Shown here one piece after another: positions 1 through 12,000 of a stretch of DNA of 64,000 nt. A program made the translations under genes and the position numbers. Origin of the DNA: Tribonema minus (taxonomy: Eukaryota; Sar; Xanthophyceae; Tribonematales; Tribonemataceae); the NCBI GenBank assembly GCA_017506865.1, contig JAFCMP010000013.1, forward strand, positions 496,001 through 560,000, given 5' to 3'. Position 1 is the first letter of the stretch; each line of letters begins with the position of its first letter. The notes under the pieces are model-generated. The model ran no database searches. It was not told where the DNA came from and saw only the letters and a list, made by a program, of their open reading frames with translations.

Positions 1-449
1 CATCGTGGTCATAGGCTTTTTGTTACATACTAATCGGCTGAGGCAACAATTAGATAGTTTCGTTCACTGGAGTGATCGCAAACCAGGCTAGGGCGTATCG
101 CAGAGGTGAAGAACACACAGACACAATCCATGAGATCTGTACCTTGGCGGCATCCGCACCCCACAAAGATGGACGCACTGCGGGTGGGGTGGCAGCAGCG
201 TCGACGGTGATCACTGTCATACTGGCAGCACCAGCAGCAGAGCAGCAGCGGCAGCAGCAGTGGCAGCAGCAGCAGGAGCGGTGGCAAACCCCCCACAGCA
301 AACGCCAAGCATCACACGCCAGCGACGGCTACGGTCCATGAAAGCAACACATGTCAAATATATTTTTGTTCCATCCCTCCGTGGCATCGCCGCTGCCCCC
401 CACCCCCCCCCCCCCCCATCCCCGGTGCGCGCCAAATACGCTCCCACAA
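1..449. other. Downstream flank of the chaperonin gene
   Basis: No coding exon could be supported here. The stretch holds a CAG/CGG-type trinucleotide repeat at about 226-280, which produces spurious Gln/Ala/Leu-rich open frames on both strands, and a C homopolymer-rich tract at about 397-420. It follows the stop codon of the minus-strand chaperonin gene, so it should contain that gene's 3' UTR and polyadenylation region, but no signal was identified. Confidence 0.5.
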
Positions 450-2889
450 TCAGAAGCTGAAGGACTGGCCCGCCTGTGCCATGGCGAGCGCCTCCTCGCC
501 GGCGGCGCGCGCCGATGCCTCGTACGCGTCGCTGTTGGGGATCACGGCGCAGATGTTCTGGTACCGCACGAAGGAGAACTTGTGGTTGGAGAACTCGTCG
601 TCCTTGGGGCCGATGCCTGCGCACGCGTGCGTGCGTGGGGAGCGTCATTGAGGGCGTTATGCGCGAGCTGAGCAGTGTGCGTGCACGGATGCGCATACAT
701 ACATGCACATATATGTGTGTGTGTGTGTGTGAATGTATACTATCTGCGCGGAGCGTCACCGAGCGCGTTGCGTCGGCTGAGCTGTGTGCGCGCACGTGTG
801 CATATGCCGCATGATATGCGCATACTTCGAAGTACATGATATGAATCTCTATGCTTCAAAGTATACTTCCATTCATGTGTGTTGTTTGCTCCGGACGCAA
901 GCGGCTGAGGGTAAGTGAGCGTTGAAGCAACGCGCGCACAGGTGAGTGCCTAGGTCAACGCTGCTGAACTCAGTGCGGCGCGATGCTGTGCGCACACATG
1001 CGCGGAGCGTCACGCGTGAAGTTTTTTCTGCGCTGCAACGAGGTTACGAGGACTCCCAAACCACGCAAACCCATCCCTGTGTTCCGGGCGTCACGAGGTA
1101 CATGCGGGCCGACCAGCGCCAGCAAATTTACGCTCAAAGTAAACCGCGTTTGAGGTCGGCAGCTGCGGCGATAGAGAGCGCAGCGAGGCACAGAGTGCAT
1201 GGGCCAGTTCTGGCACGTGGTCGTGTGAGCTCGCGCGTGCCGTGTGTATATGTGTGTAATTGTGTGCAGGGCATTCTGTGGGCAGAATCTGATGTTTTGG
1301 TGTGTGAGTAAAAACAGCGAGTGTGTGTGTCTGTGTGTGACAAGGAGTTATGTGGCCGCACGCCACTAGATGTGGACTGAGCCACAATGGGTCAGAGAAG
1401 CGGTTGTTGCAAGTTCTGAGCAGCTGCGCACATCATCAGTACAACTGAATTCAATAGCACACATGAGACTCAGTTTCAATTCATTACGCTCCAAACACCC
1501 AGCATCGGCAGAGCTGAAGTCAGCTTCGGCTTGCCATGCTGTACATTAGGTACAGCCCTGTCTGTAGAGCACCGCTCCAGAAAGTCAAGTGCACTGAAAG
1601 CGCCTCAATATTTTCCCATACTGAACACCCATGCCTCGAACGCTAAAAAGCTTGCACACAGAAGTCTTTTCGCCTACTGTGGATATGGTGGCACTGTTTG
1701 ACTCTTGTCCAATGACTGCAGCAGCGGCGACCACGGTTATTTGCGGAAGGCATTCAATTTGACGGCTAACCACACCTTGTCACCTGGAGCTCTACGATCT
1801 TTTGATTCGTTTTTCATTCATAAAACTGCCTTGCAGAAGCGCGTTGGTCGCTTCACCTCCGCGTGAGGAGGCCTGCATCACTGGTGATCTGGTGTCAGAA
1901 CAGTCGCTTTGACCTAAGCCTTCGGTAGGTTCCAAGCTGAACAGCTCCTCCGGGAATCTGATTGTTCAGCTGGCCAGTGCATGTTGAATACTGAAAAGAG
2001 GCATGCTGCCGGTTAATGCGGTCAGCACTTGTGCTCAAAGCAGGCTTAACAGGATCTCTAGAGTCAATTGGCAGTCCGTAAGTTGGCCAAGTGCTTGCCA
2101 TGCGGACGCACTGCACAATGGACTTGCGTCACTGGAAGCAGCTGCATGCATGCACATCGAGCGGATACAGCCCAAGTGCAACTCAAACTTCAACTGTGCC
2201 TCGCTGAAGGGCACTCATGCCATGCAAATTAGCAGATTGTGTTATGCTCACCCCATGGGTCTTTTACATACACCAGGTCCCCTGGCTTGAGCCCAGCATT
2301 TTCCACCAGGGTGCCGCTCTCGCCCTCCCTCCCCTGCCCCAAGCTGACTATTTTGCACACGTGCATGCGTGGGTTCTCCTTGCCGGGGAGGAACAGGCCG
2401 CTCGTCATCTGCTGCGCCTCTGGTAGCCTCTCCACGTACACCATGTCGTACAGAGCTTGCTGCCGCACAGCCTGAGTGCAGAAACAGAGGGCCAGTGTTC
2501 GAGATGACATGCTCGGATGAGTGCACAAGCGCAAGATCGAAAAGCAAGTGCGACGCGTGGCGCGATCAGCAAGCTTACTGTGGTGGCGTAGAAGGGCTCA
2601 TAGAGTGTGGGATGAATGTCCTCAATGGATATTGCAGCTGAACTATGCTTTTGTTGTCCAATAATCACAGCCCATCAACTAACCACGCATGCACACACGG
2701 TGCCACGCTAATGAAAGCACCACAAATGCAGGCGCGTACCAGATTACTCACCTTACTGGGGAGCTCCACGGCCATGCGCAGCGTTGCTGGTGCTGCGCGT
2801 TGTCTGCAGAGAGGTGCAACCACGAAAGCAGAGGCCAGCGGCGCCAGTGCCGCTGTCGCCACACAGGACACCACCAATGCCCGCTTCAT
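450..2889 (-). CDS. Plastid-targeted chaperonin 10/20-like protein (GroES family)
   Basis: Four exons join in phase on the minus strand: 2889-2757, 2637-2579, 2471-2252 and 616-450, giving 192 residues. All introns are GT-AG; the last is about 1.6 kb. Residues 1-21 are a hydrophobic signal peptide and residues 19-22 read ASAF, the ochrophyte motif with Phe at the cleavage site, followed by a basic transit-like segment. The body has the co-chaperonin pattern: LYDMVYVERLPEAQQ, a glycine-rich loop with SGLFLP, then GLKPGDLVYVKDPWG, ending with FSFVRYQNICAVI before a short Ala-rich tail. Known role: Cpn10/20 caps the Cpn60 barrel and helps fold stromal proteins. The start was chosen as the Met that opens the signal peptide; an upstream in-frame Met (2979) would put 30 polar residues before it. 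The first donor could be GTAAGG or GTGAGT; only the former keeps frame. Confidence 0.85.
617..2251 (-). other. Large third intron of the chaperonin gene
   Basis: The donor GTGAGC at 2251 and acceptor GCGCAG ending at 617 bound a 1635-bp intron. It contains a (TG)n tract at about 714-731, near-palindromic ACTTCGAAGT-like motifs at about 825-870, and one copy of a dispersed repeat at about 1739-1825, in the sense orientation of the host gene. No additional exon is needed: the codon split across this junction restores Gly in KDPWGIGPKD. Confidence 0.75.
1739..1825 (-). repeat. Dispersed repeat, copy A
   Basis: On the minus strand this reads AATCAAAAGATCGTAGAGCT, then CCAGGTGACAAGGTGTGG, then a spacer, GCCTTCC, and AACCGTGGTCGCCGCTGCT. 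The same blocks recur at about 14620, 25047 and 62457. It lies within the large chaperonin intron, in sense orientation. Confidence 0.7.
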
Positions 2890-5800
2890 CTTCTGCAAAT
2901 GGCTGTCTTGGGCTTGAAAAGGGGATGCTGAGTCACTGCACGCCCTACTATAGTCGCTGGTGTCGCGTGCTTTACGCAATCAGCAAAAACGTAAAAGCTC
3001 AACTCGGGGGATCATTCCCCCGCCACGCACTGGCTGTTTTGGCTAGCATCGACACACACGGGGGCGGGGAGCTGATTGCAGTAGGAGCAGCAGGAGCTAA
3101 CGACGTGGAGAGTTTACTGGCAAAACCTGCGAGGATCTTGGAGTAGCACCGCGGAGCATGTACGAGAGGGAGGTGAGGATTGTGGAATGTATCTTTGTGA
3201 GAGGCGCGCCAGGATGTTGCAAGCAATAGCACCTGCAAGCAAGTCTCTGCTGAATAACACTGATCATGGCACATCGAGCACGTATGGTATATGGTGTATT
3301 CGTCAATGGTGTGCCACACAACCGCAGATTCGCCATTTCGGATTCTCTGAAATATTATCCTGTGATCAGGCATGGCTGCCTTGATAACAACCACGCTTGC
3401 AACAAGCTTTCGTTTGGTGAAAGTCTCAGCGCAGGCTTCAAATCCAGTGGCCTCGTGTGTCAACCGCTCTTTTTCGCCCCTTGACGAATATTGCCCACCT
3501 CTCGAGCTACAACATGCTAGGCTGGTTGCACTGTAAGAAAGCACATCATGGCCTGATAACACAAGGCCTCGAAATCAAAAGTGTCTTTGACAATGTCACA
3601 AACAAGGTTTACAACGACGTATCAGGCATGGCAGGCATGGCAATTAGACAAGTAGACCGGATTCATGGCAATGCATGCACTGCTTGCGAGAGAAGCATTG
3701 CCTGGGCGATCCTTTGCCCGTTCAAACAATAGTCTGCGAGGCCTGCGCAAGTAGTAATTTAGCGCTGCAGACATGCATCTCACACCACGATGCCATGCCT
3801 AGAGCATGGCAGCGAGCTACTTCAAAGCTGCTCCTAGTGAGCGGTGCATGGCACTTCCTGTGATCTCTTGCACGTACCGTCATGGCTACTGCGTGCATTG
3901 ATTGAATCTCACAAAGAGCACAGACAACAGCAAAGTTAGGGGCACCTGCCATCGCTCAGCAGAAATCAGCCATTGGCTTGGTGCATCTAACTTTTCCAAT
4001 GAAAAAGAATGAATGATCAGTGGTGACCTGACTGCACCGGGGTGGCGCTCAGCAAAAACCACCAAAGCCTGCTGTAAGAGAAATTGCAAGGCAACTGTCA
4101 TGGCAGGAGAGGTGCACTTGAACTTGAACTTGAACCTGCTGGCTCGTGCGACGACAGTGCGCCAGCGGCGACATCGCCGTATCATGCAAGGCTCGCTCGT
4201 GGGCGCAGAAGCTGCTTGCCATACAGCATGCGTCTTACTGATTCAGCGCCATCGCCGTGGGGCAACTGGCTAATACCAATGTGACGAGGCATCTGTCGCC
4301 TTGCGGCTGCGCATCAGACCATCAGACAGCCAGTCCTGATGAGAAATCTTGCGCACGCGAACTCTGATGAAGCCACCGTACTTTAATAATTCTTCAACAG
4401 GGCTCATCGCATGTAACTCAACATTGAATTGGTATTTCAAAAATTCCCACGCTGATTCAGCATGAAGATGTCAATTTATCTCATCTGCCCCAAAAGGTAT
4501 CCTTGTGGAAGGTGACCCAAACTGAGTCGAGAGGGCCTGCTGCCTGAGCTTGCGACTGCGGAATGCGTCAACAGCTACCAAGCCAAGCGGTGCCCATACT
4601 GCACTAAACCTAGCACTGAGAGGGCACTCTGTCTAGTACACTCTCTCGCCGAGCCTGCTGCGGGCCGGACCAGCGCATCGTGTATGCAATGCTATGCATA
4701 CATGGCGTTTGTGTTCACAACATGTGTGTACGGCCTCAGCGAGAGGCACGCTGCAATCATGATTCATTTCAATTACCAAATACATACTTCAAGAAGCACT
4801 ATATACCTTCTTCAAGAATTGCATGTATGCGGGGTTGCGCCGACCCTCAGAACCCTCACTTTGTTATCACTAACGAAGTAATGAGAACCACACTGGAGTG
4901 CACCAATGGTATGTAATCATTTATGAGTACAGTTGCATTTACCGTGTCAGTTTGTGCACAATTTCACGGTTCAAGTGCGCTGAAGTCCGCCGCAGTAAAC
5001 TGCATGTGCACTGCACCGGCACAACAAAATAGCTTTGCGAGATGAGCACCTGAACTGCAAGGAGAGTTAGGGTCAGGGTCAACCTTAAGCCACTGACCCC
5101 GGCATGCGTTTGGAACGGTGTAGCTGCTGCCCATCTGCTGCACGCAAACAGCTGCAGTGTGGATCTGCCGTGGGAGTGGTGGTGGAAGGAAAAAAAGGTG
5201 CTGCCCCACGTCACAGTTGAAGATGCGCTGTGCGGAAACGGCAGTGCTCAAGAGAGCAGCGGTGCGCTGGCATCTGCCGACACACGGCTGCAGTCACAGA
5301 TGCGCAGCAGCGCTCAATAGAGTAGCGCCAACGCAGTAGAGGTGCGCGTGTCGGCGGCGGCCGATGGCACCGGCGGCGTCCGAAAGCACAGCGCCGATGT
5401 GCTGCTGCGCACTGCCGCATGCGCCTCATCACCTGCGCCCCCCCCCCCCCCCCACGTGCGTGCGCCATGATACGTGGGTGTGAAAACAAGAGAACGGAAG
5501 ACGGACGTAGAGATTGCGGAGGCCATGTGACGGCCTGTGTTGTGCCGGGATGCCCCGGGGGTGTGAAAGAGAAGATAGAAGCAGGCTATTTGCGCTGAAA
5601 TGCAGAGGCGCTGTGCCAGCCTGACGGCGACCCGATCAAGTGCGCGATTGAAGCGCGTCGCTGCACGTACCGGCACTGGCCAGTGCCAGGCAGTGCTCAG
5701 TAGCGACGCAGGCACGAGTGCCGATGCGGATTCTCATGTGGAGCCCATGCATCGGCGACCTTTGTCAACGGCCGCCAGGCGTTTGTAACTGCCACGAGTT

Positions 5801-6037
5801 GCTTGCAACTGTCGCAGTACAGCTGCCGCATCATTGTGTGAGATGCTCCAGCCGTGCTGTGCGACACTGCGCTAATTCCCTTAACCCTAGACTGTAACTG
5901 ATCAAACAACTTCAAGAATAGGAATCACTTGACCCAAACTTTATCATGCCACCTTCGTGGGCGAAGATTACTCCAACAAGAGCGACGACAACAGCGGCGC
6001 AGCACCCTAGACTGTAACCGCTCAAATAACTTCAAGA
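2890..6037. other. Intergenic stretch without supported genes
   Basis: Upstream of the chaperonin start and before the LRR-PAQR gene I found no open frame with convincing composition, splice context or family resemblance. A C homopolymer occurs at about 5437-5453. The last part, about 5885-6000, is a diverged direct copy of 6004-6130, the first codons of the next gene and its leader, including ACTTCAAGAAT and ATCATGCCACC. That copy lacks the initiating ATG context and carries indels, so it is read as a decayed duplication. Confidence 0.55.
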
Positions 6038-9000
6038 ATGGAACCTCAAACGCACTTGATCCAACGATATCATGCCACCGCGATCATGTGCACTCAGGGT
6101 GAAGACTACTCCGACAACGACGACGACAACAGCGGCGGCGGCGGCAGCGGCAGCGACATGAACGCCGCCGAGCGGCAGACGCACGTGCCGCCGCCCGCCA
6201 ACGGCGCCAGTGACGACGGCGACAGTGCCGCTGACGCCAACGCGGACGTTGACAGTTACATCCGTAACTGCCGCAAGTACCAGGTGCCGGTGGACCCGAG
6301 CGTCGTCATCAGCCTCAAGACGCGTTGGCACATCATGCAGCCGACGCGGAGTTTCTGCGAGGGCGCGATGCTGCCGCTGGCGGGGATTCTAGACACAAAT
6401 GAGCACATACGGTGAGCGCGAACTTTGCGGTTTGAAGTTGGTATAAATGTTGAAGTACATCATGCAGCCGACGCGGAGCGTCTGCGAGGGCGTCATGCTG
6501 CCACTGGCAGGGACCCTCGACACGAACGAGCACGTACGGTGGGTGCGCACTTTGCGGTTGAAGTTGGTTAGAAGTTGAAGTACATCATGCAGCCGACGCG
6601 CAGTTTCTGCGAGGGCGCTGGCAGGCATCCTCGACACAAACGAGCACGCACAGTGAGAGTGTGCTTTCTGGTTTGTTTTTGCGGTTGAAGTTGGCATGCG
6701 CCCGCTGTCATGCGCAAGTGTTGAAGTGCATGATGCAGCCGATGTCCAGGTTCTGCGAGGGCGCAATGATGCTGCACACGCAACGGGTGCCAAGCGACTT
6801 CAGCCTTGTGGTGTTGATGCTAGCCGCCATTCTTGTGTGTTACTGTTGACTCAGGAGGACAACCCGAGCTTCGCCCTGGCTCTGGGCTCTCAGACTGCAT
6901 AAGTGCCGACGGCTTGCCTGGACGTACTCAGCTGAGCACTGTGACGTGGCGCCTGCTTGCCCTGAATTTGAAGCTCATTCAGTTCCAGCGAGAGCTGCTA
7001 CCGCGCGCGTTGCGTGCCGCAGGTCGCTGCTGCTGCACGGCGCCGCCATCAAGCCCACGGCGTGCAACAGGACAGTGCTCAGTGACTTCTATCAGATTAT
7101 CTCAGGGTACGCGCGCTTTGCAAAGGCAGTCTGCCTAAACCATCGGTTTCAATCGAGCGCTGCTGCGCCGTCAGTGCTCAGCGTCTTCTTTAGATTTAAA
7201 AGTGGGAGCGCTGTGTGCAGGCAGTCCACCGACAGCATCGGTTTCAGCGGAGCGCTGCTGCGCGTGAACCGTAGCCATCAGTGCTCAGCAGTTCTTTTTA
7301 AATGCTTAAGTACATGCACTTTGCACAGGCAGTTCATGGTGGTTTAAGCAGAGCGCCGCTGCGCGTGTGACGTGCCACGCAGGTCACTGGTGTTGCACGG
7401 CGCCGGCATGCACAACCGCAAGCCCATGGCGGGCAACGGCAACAGCAACGCGCGCGTGCTGCGCACGATGCTGCGGCGCAACAAGGCGGTCAGCCTGCTC
7501 GACCTGAGCAACACGGGCCTGGACAACGACGGCGTCGCCGAGGTGTCGCAGGTGCGTACTTCTAAAGTTGAAGTCGGCGTGGCGAAATAACGGCAACAGC
7601 AACGCGCGCATGCTGCGCACGATGCTGCGGCGCAACAAGGCGGTCAGCCTGTTCGACCTGAGCAACACGGGCCTGGACAACGACGGCGTCGCCGAGGTCT
7701 CGGGTGCATACTTCCATACTTGAAGTTTGAATTTGAAGTTCAAAACTTGAAGCCAAAGTTGTGTCAACTTGAAGTAGACGTGGCTAGATTCCATCGATCG
7801 CTGCTCGGCCGGTTTGCGTTACAAGAGCAACACGGGCCTGGACAACGACGGCGGCGTCGCCGAAGTGTCGCAGGTGCGTACTTCAAGAGTTGAAGCTGGC
7901 GTCAGAGTACATAAACTGCAGGCGCAGGCAGGCACAGTCAGCGCACTCTACCTGAGCAACAAGGGCCTGGATACTGATGGTGTCACTTAAGTGTCACAGA
8001 CACATACTTCCAAACTGGAGGCTAATGAGTTGTCGAGACAGAGCGCGTACCTGTCACGTTGAAGCTGACGTGCCAGTTGAACATTGTGCTCAGCGCTCGA
8101 TGTTGGCTGCACGGGCCTGGAAAGCGACGGTGCCGTTGAGGCATGAAGAGCACTGCAGTACAGAATTTAGGATTAGAGTTAGGGTTAGGGTTACGCAGTC
8201 ATGACTCGACTGCGCTTGCAGCACAGACAAACGCCATGATGTGGTCACAGGCTGATGGCTGTTTAGTAGGGCCACAGCTGCAGAAGACGATGCGGGGGAC
8301 TGGGTCCTCCCTCACCCCTTGTCTAATACTTGCGCCAGGGCCTGCGGAATTGCCTAGAAAAGTTCACCCTGCATGCGCCCACACATTTTTTTCTTGTGTC
8401 GCGCTCTGCCCATCAGCTGCGCCTCGCAACCACCGTCGCTGTATACCATGCACGTCCTGACGGAGAGCGAGAGCCTGACATTGCTCCACCAGCCATGAGT
8501 CACAATCCGAAACCCTTGTAAGTCCACAAACTTCAACTGGTGTGCGCGCCATCCCTGATGCGCCTCAAAAAAAGCAGCATAGCTGCGCCTCACAGTGGCC
8601 AGTCAACGCGGTCGCTGCAACTGCAGATCCTGGCGGAGAGCCGGAGTCTGACATTGCTCAACCAGTGAACGCGGCGGCGACCGGTAGCACGTCATCATCG
8701 GCCCCAAAATGTGTACCCATGCAACCCCAACCGGTGTCACCCACCATCCCTGACGTGGATTATGTCATTCAAGAACTGATGAAATAGCTGCACTTCACCG
8801 TGGCTACTGTATGCTGACGCTGCGACTGCAGATGCTGGCGGAAAGCCAGGGCCTGACATGGCTCACCCACCTAACGCGCTGGTCGGTTATGCATCGCCAC
8901 CGGTCCGAAACCTTGTACTTCCGCAACTTCAACCGGTGCACGCGCCATCCCTGACGCGCACATTCTCAACTGCGCCTTCCAATGGCTACTTGCACACTGA

Positions 9001-12000
9001 TGATGCAACTGCAGATCCTGGCAGAGAGCGAGAGCCTGACGTCGCTCAACCGTTTAATGCAGTGGCCACCGATACCATGTCACCGTCAGTTCAAAGATTT
9101 GAACTTGCACAACTTTAATCGGTGTACGCGCCATCCCTAACGCGCATTATTGCAGCGAAACAAAACTCTGTACCCCACAGTCACTGTGGCTACTCCATGC
9201 AAACGCTGCAACTGCAGATCCTGGCGGAGAGCGAAAGCCTGACATCGCTCAACCTAGCGCGCAACTACTTTGGCGCGCCCGGCGCCAAGGCCCTGGAAGA
9301 CGCGCTGGGCGTCAACGAGACGCTGCAGCACCTCGACGTCAGCAGAAACGCACTTGGCTTCAGGTACACCTGGAAGCGCTGTGAATCGAAAACTTCAGCC
9401 TATGTGTTTGCCTTACTATGTCAACATTTGACTAGGGTTAGGGCTTAGTGCTGCGCTCGCACTTGGGCACGCGTACTCAGACAGCGAGACGCTGCAGCAC
9501 CTCAACGTCAGCAGAAACGCACTGGGATTCAGGTGCGGTTCAAAGCGTTGTGGGTTACAGCCTTCACCCAGTGTGCGGCGTAGTACTAGTTTGCATTTAT
9601 CTAGGGGGGACGCAGTCAACGAGACGCTGCAGCGACATCAGCAGAAACGCGCTGGGCTTCAGGTGCGGTCTTGAGAGCAATGTGCTTCGATATCTTTGCC
9701 TTGTGTCGGCGTACTATTCTTTCGTGTGTCCAGGGTTAGGGCTAGGACGGCGCTTTGATGCCAGTGCTGCGTTGGCACTTGGGTGCGCGTATGCAGACAG
9801 CGAGACGCTGCAGCACCTCGATGTCAGCAGAAACGCGCTGGGTTTCAGGTGCACGAACTTGTTGGCATGCATACATAATTGAAGTTGACTACCGGTGGGG
9901 TGCGCTCACTGGGTTACTGAAATGCTGCAATTTAGGTGTGCTTCTACGTCCCTCCTTGTCTACATCCGAGCTTTTTTTTTGCCAGTGAGCTGTGCTTGTA
10001 TTAGCGTTCTTGGATTTGAATTGTTGAAGCTGGCTGTGCTCGGCATTTCGAAGATTTGCCGTCGATTTGATTTGCTACTTGCGCCATGTCTCTATCGTTG
10101 ACGCTCCTCCTCACAAGCGACAAGGTGGCCCTAGGGTCAGGGCCCCAATGTCAGGGCTAGGCAAACTCACTCGGACCGACTGCTCTGCTTGCGGCTGTGA
10201 ACCCTAGTATTGGGGCCCTAATGTTTTAAAAGGTTAGGTAAAATCATCCCGTTGAGCGCTGCTTTGCGGCCGCTGCGTGCTGCGTTTCAGGTCCGTCAAC
10301 ACACTGCAGCAGAAGTCATCGTCATTAAACCAACTCGTCGCTAGCGCGTTTGTAAGCTATTACGCAGTTGCTGGCCATGCTTCAGCGTAATGTGACGCTG
10401 CCCTTACGCCAGTAGGGCCCTAGTGCTAGTGCACGGGAAACTCGCCCTGTTGAGCACTGCTCTGCAGCCGCTGTGCTGTGTGGCAAGTCCATCAACGCGC
10501 TGCAGCAGAAGTGCGCGCACCGGCGCTGTGACCCTAGTGTTAGGGTTAGCTAAACTCATCCTGTTGAGCACTGCTCTGCGGCCGCTGCGCGGCAGTGTTG
10601 CAGGTCCATCAATGCGCTGCGACAGAAGTGCTCGCACTGGCGCTGTGACCCTAGTGTTAGGGCCCTAGTGCTAGGTTTAGGTGAACTCACCGCATTGAGC
10701 GCTGGTTTCAGCTGATGCGTGCGGCGTTTCAGGTCCATCAACACGCTGCAGCAGAAGTGCGCGCAACGGCGCTGTGACCCTAGTGTTAGGGCCCTGGTGT
10801 TAGGATTAGGCGAACTCACCCTGTTGAGCGCTGCTTTGTGGCTGCTGCGTGCTGTGTCAGGTCCATCAACGCGCTGCAGCAGAAGTGTTTGCACCGGCGC
10901 TGCGGCTGCGCCATCACCGTGCACGCCGACGGCAACTACGTGTTTGAAGAGGTGCGCAAAATTGTTTGTTCACCATGGGTTAGGCTTGTGTGTTATTATA
11001 TATATTATGGCTCGTGTGTTATTATTTTAGGGTTGGGGTACGATAGAGATAGGATTAGCAAGAACGTCAGGGCCTAGGTCAAGGTCAGGGGTGGCCGTGC
11101 ACGCCAACTGCAACGACTTGCATTTTGAAAACGAGGTGCGCAAAAAGATTTTTGATGAAAAAATTGTTTGCCTGGGTCAGGGGCGGAGTCAGGGTTGCTC
11201 GTTGGGTGCCCTGCGCACAAATGACAACCACGCGTTTGATCCTATTGTGATGATGCTCAGCAGCCGCGCTGTGATGATGCTCAGCGAATTGGGCAAACTA
11301 CCTACGTTGGAATGAATGCCCGGTCCGCATGCAGCGCGCTTCAAAGCCAGGTCTCTGCATCGCAGCTGTTACAGCATGGAGGTCACTGCGCACTGCGCTG
11401 GCTGCTCCGCCTTTGGCCTTCAAAGAGTGGCAATACGCCTACTCAAATATTTGTTGAGAGCTCTGTGACTTCCATGAGCTGTGCAGCAGCCACTGTCTGA
11501 ATAGCCACTGCTTGTTGCGGCCAAACAAACACGAGGGCAGGGAAGTCCCACTGTGCAGCCTCTGCGCAAGCAGTTATGTACACAAGTGCTCACCTCTCTG
11601 GGCCGCTGTTGCTGATTTCAATCATGACCTTGCCCTTCTAACACAACCCTCACCTACCCATACACCAGGTGCTCCTGCCCCCGCTACCAGCAAGTTCAAT
11701 CCTAGTGGCTTTCATTGACCCTCACCTTACGCTGCACTCTCTTGGGTACTCATCACCTGTCGCATGCGGTGCTCCTCTCCCGCCGCCGCCAACGCTAACC
11801 CTACTAACTTCCCTTAACCCTAGCCTTACCTACCCTGCATCTCGCAGGTAATCACTCTACTCAATCACCTCAACCCTAACCTCCACCGCAACATCTCGCA
11901 TGTGCTCAACAGCCTGTCGCACGCGCTGGGCTTCATCATGTCCAGTACCCTCAATTCTGACCCAACCCTAGTTTATCCACCCTCACCTAGCCCTACACCA

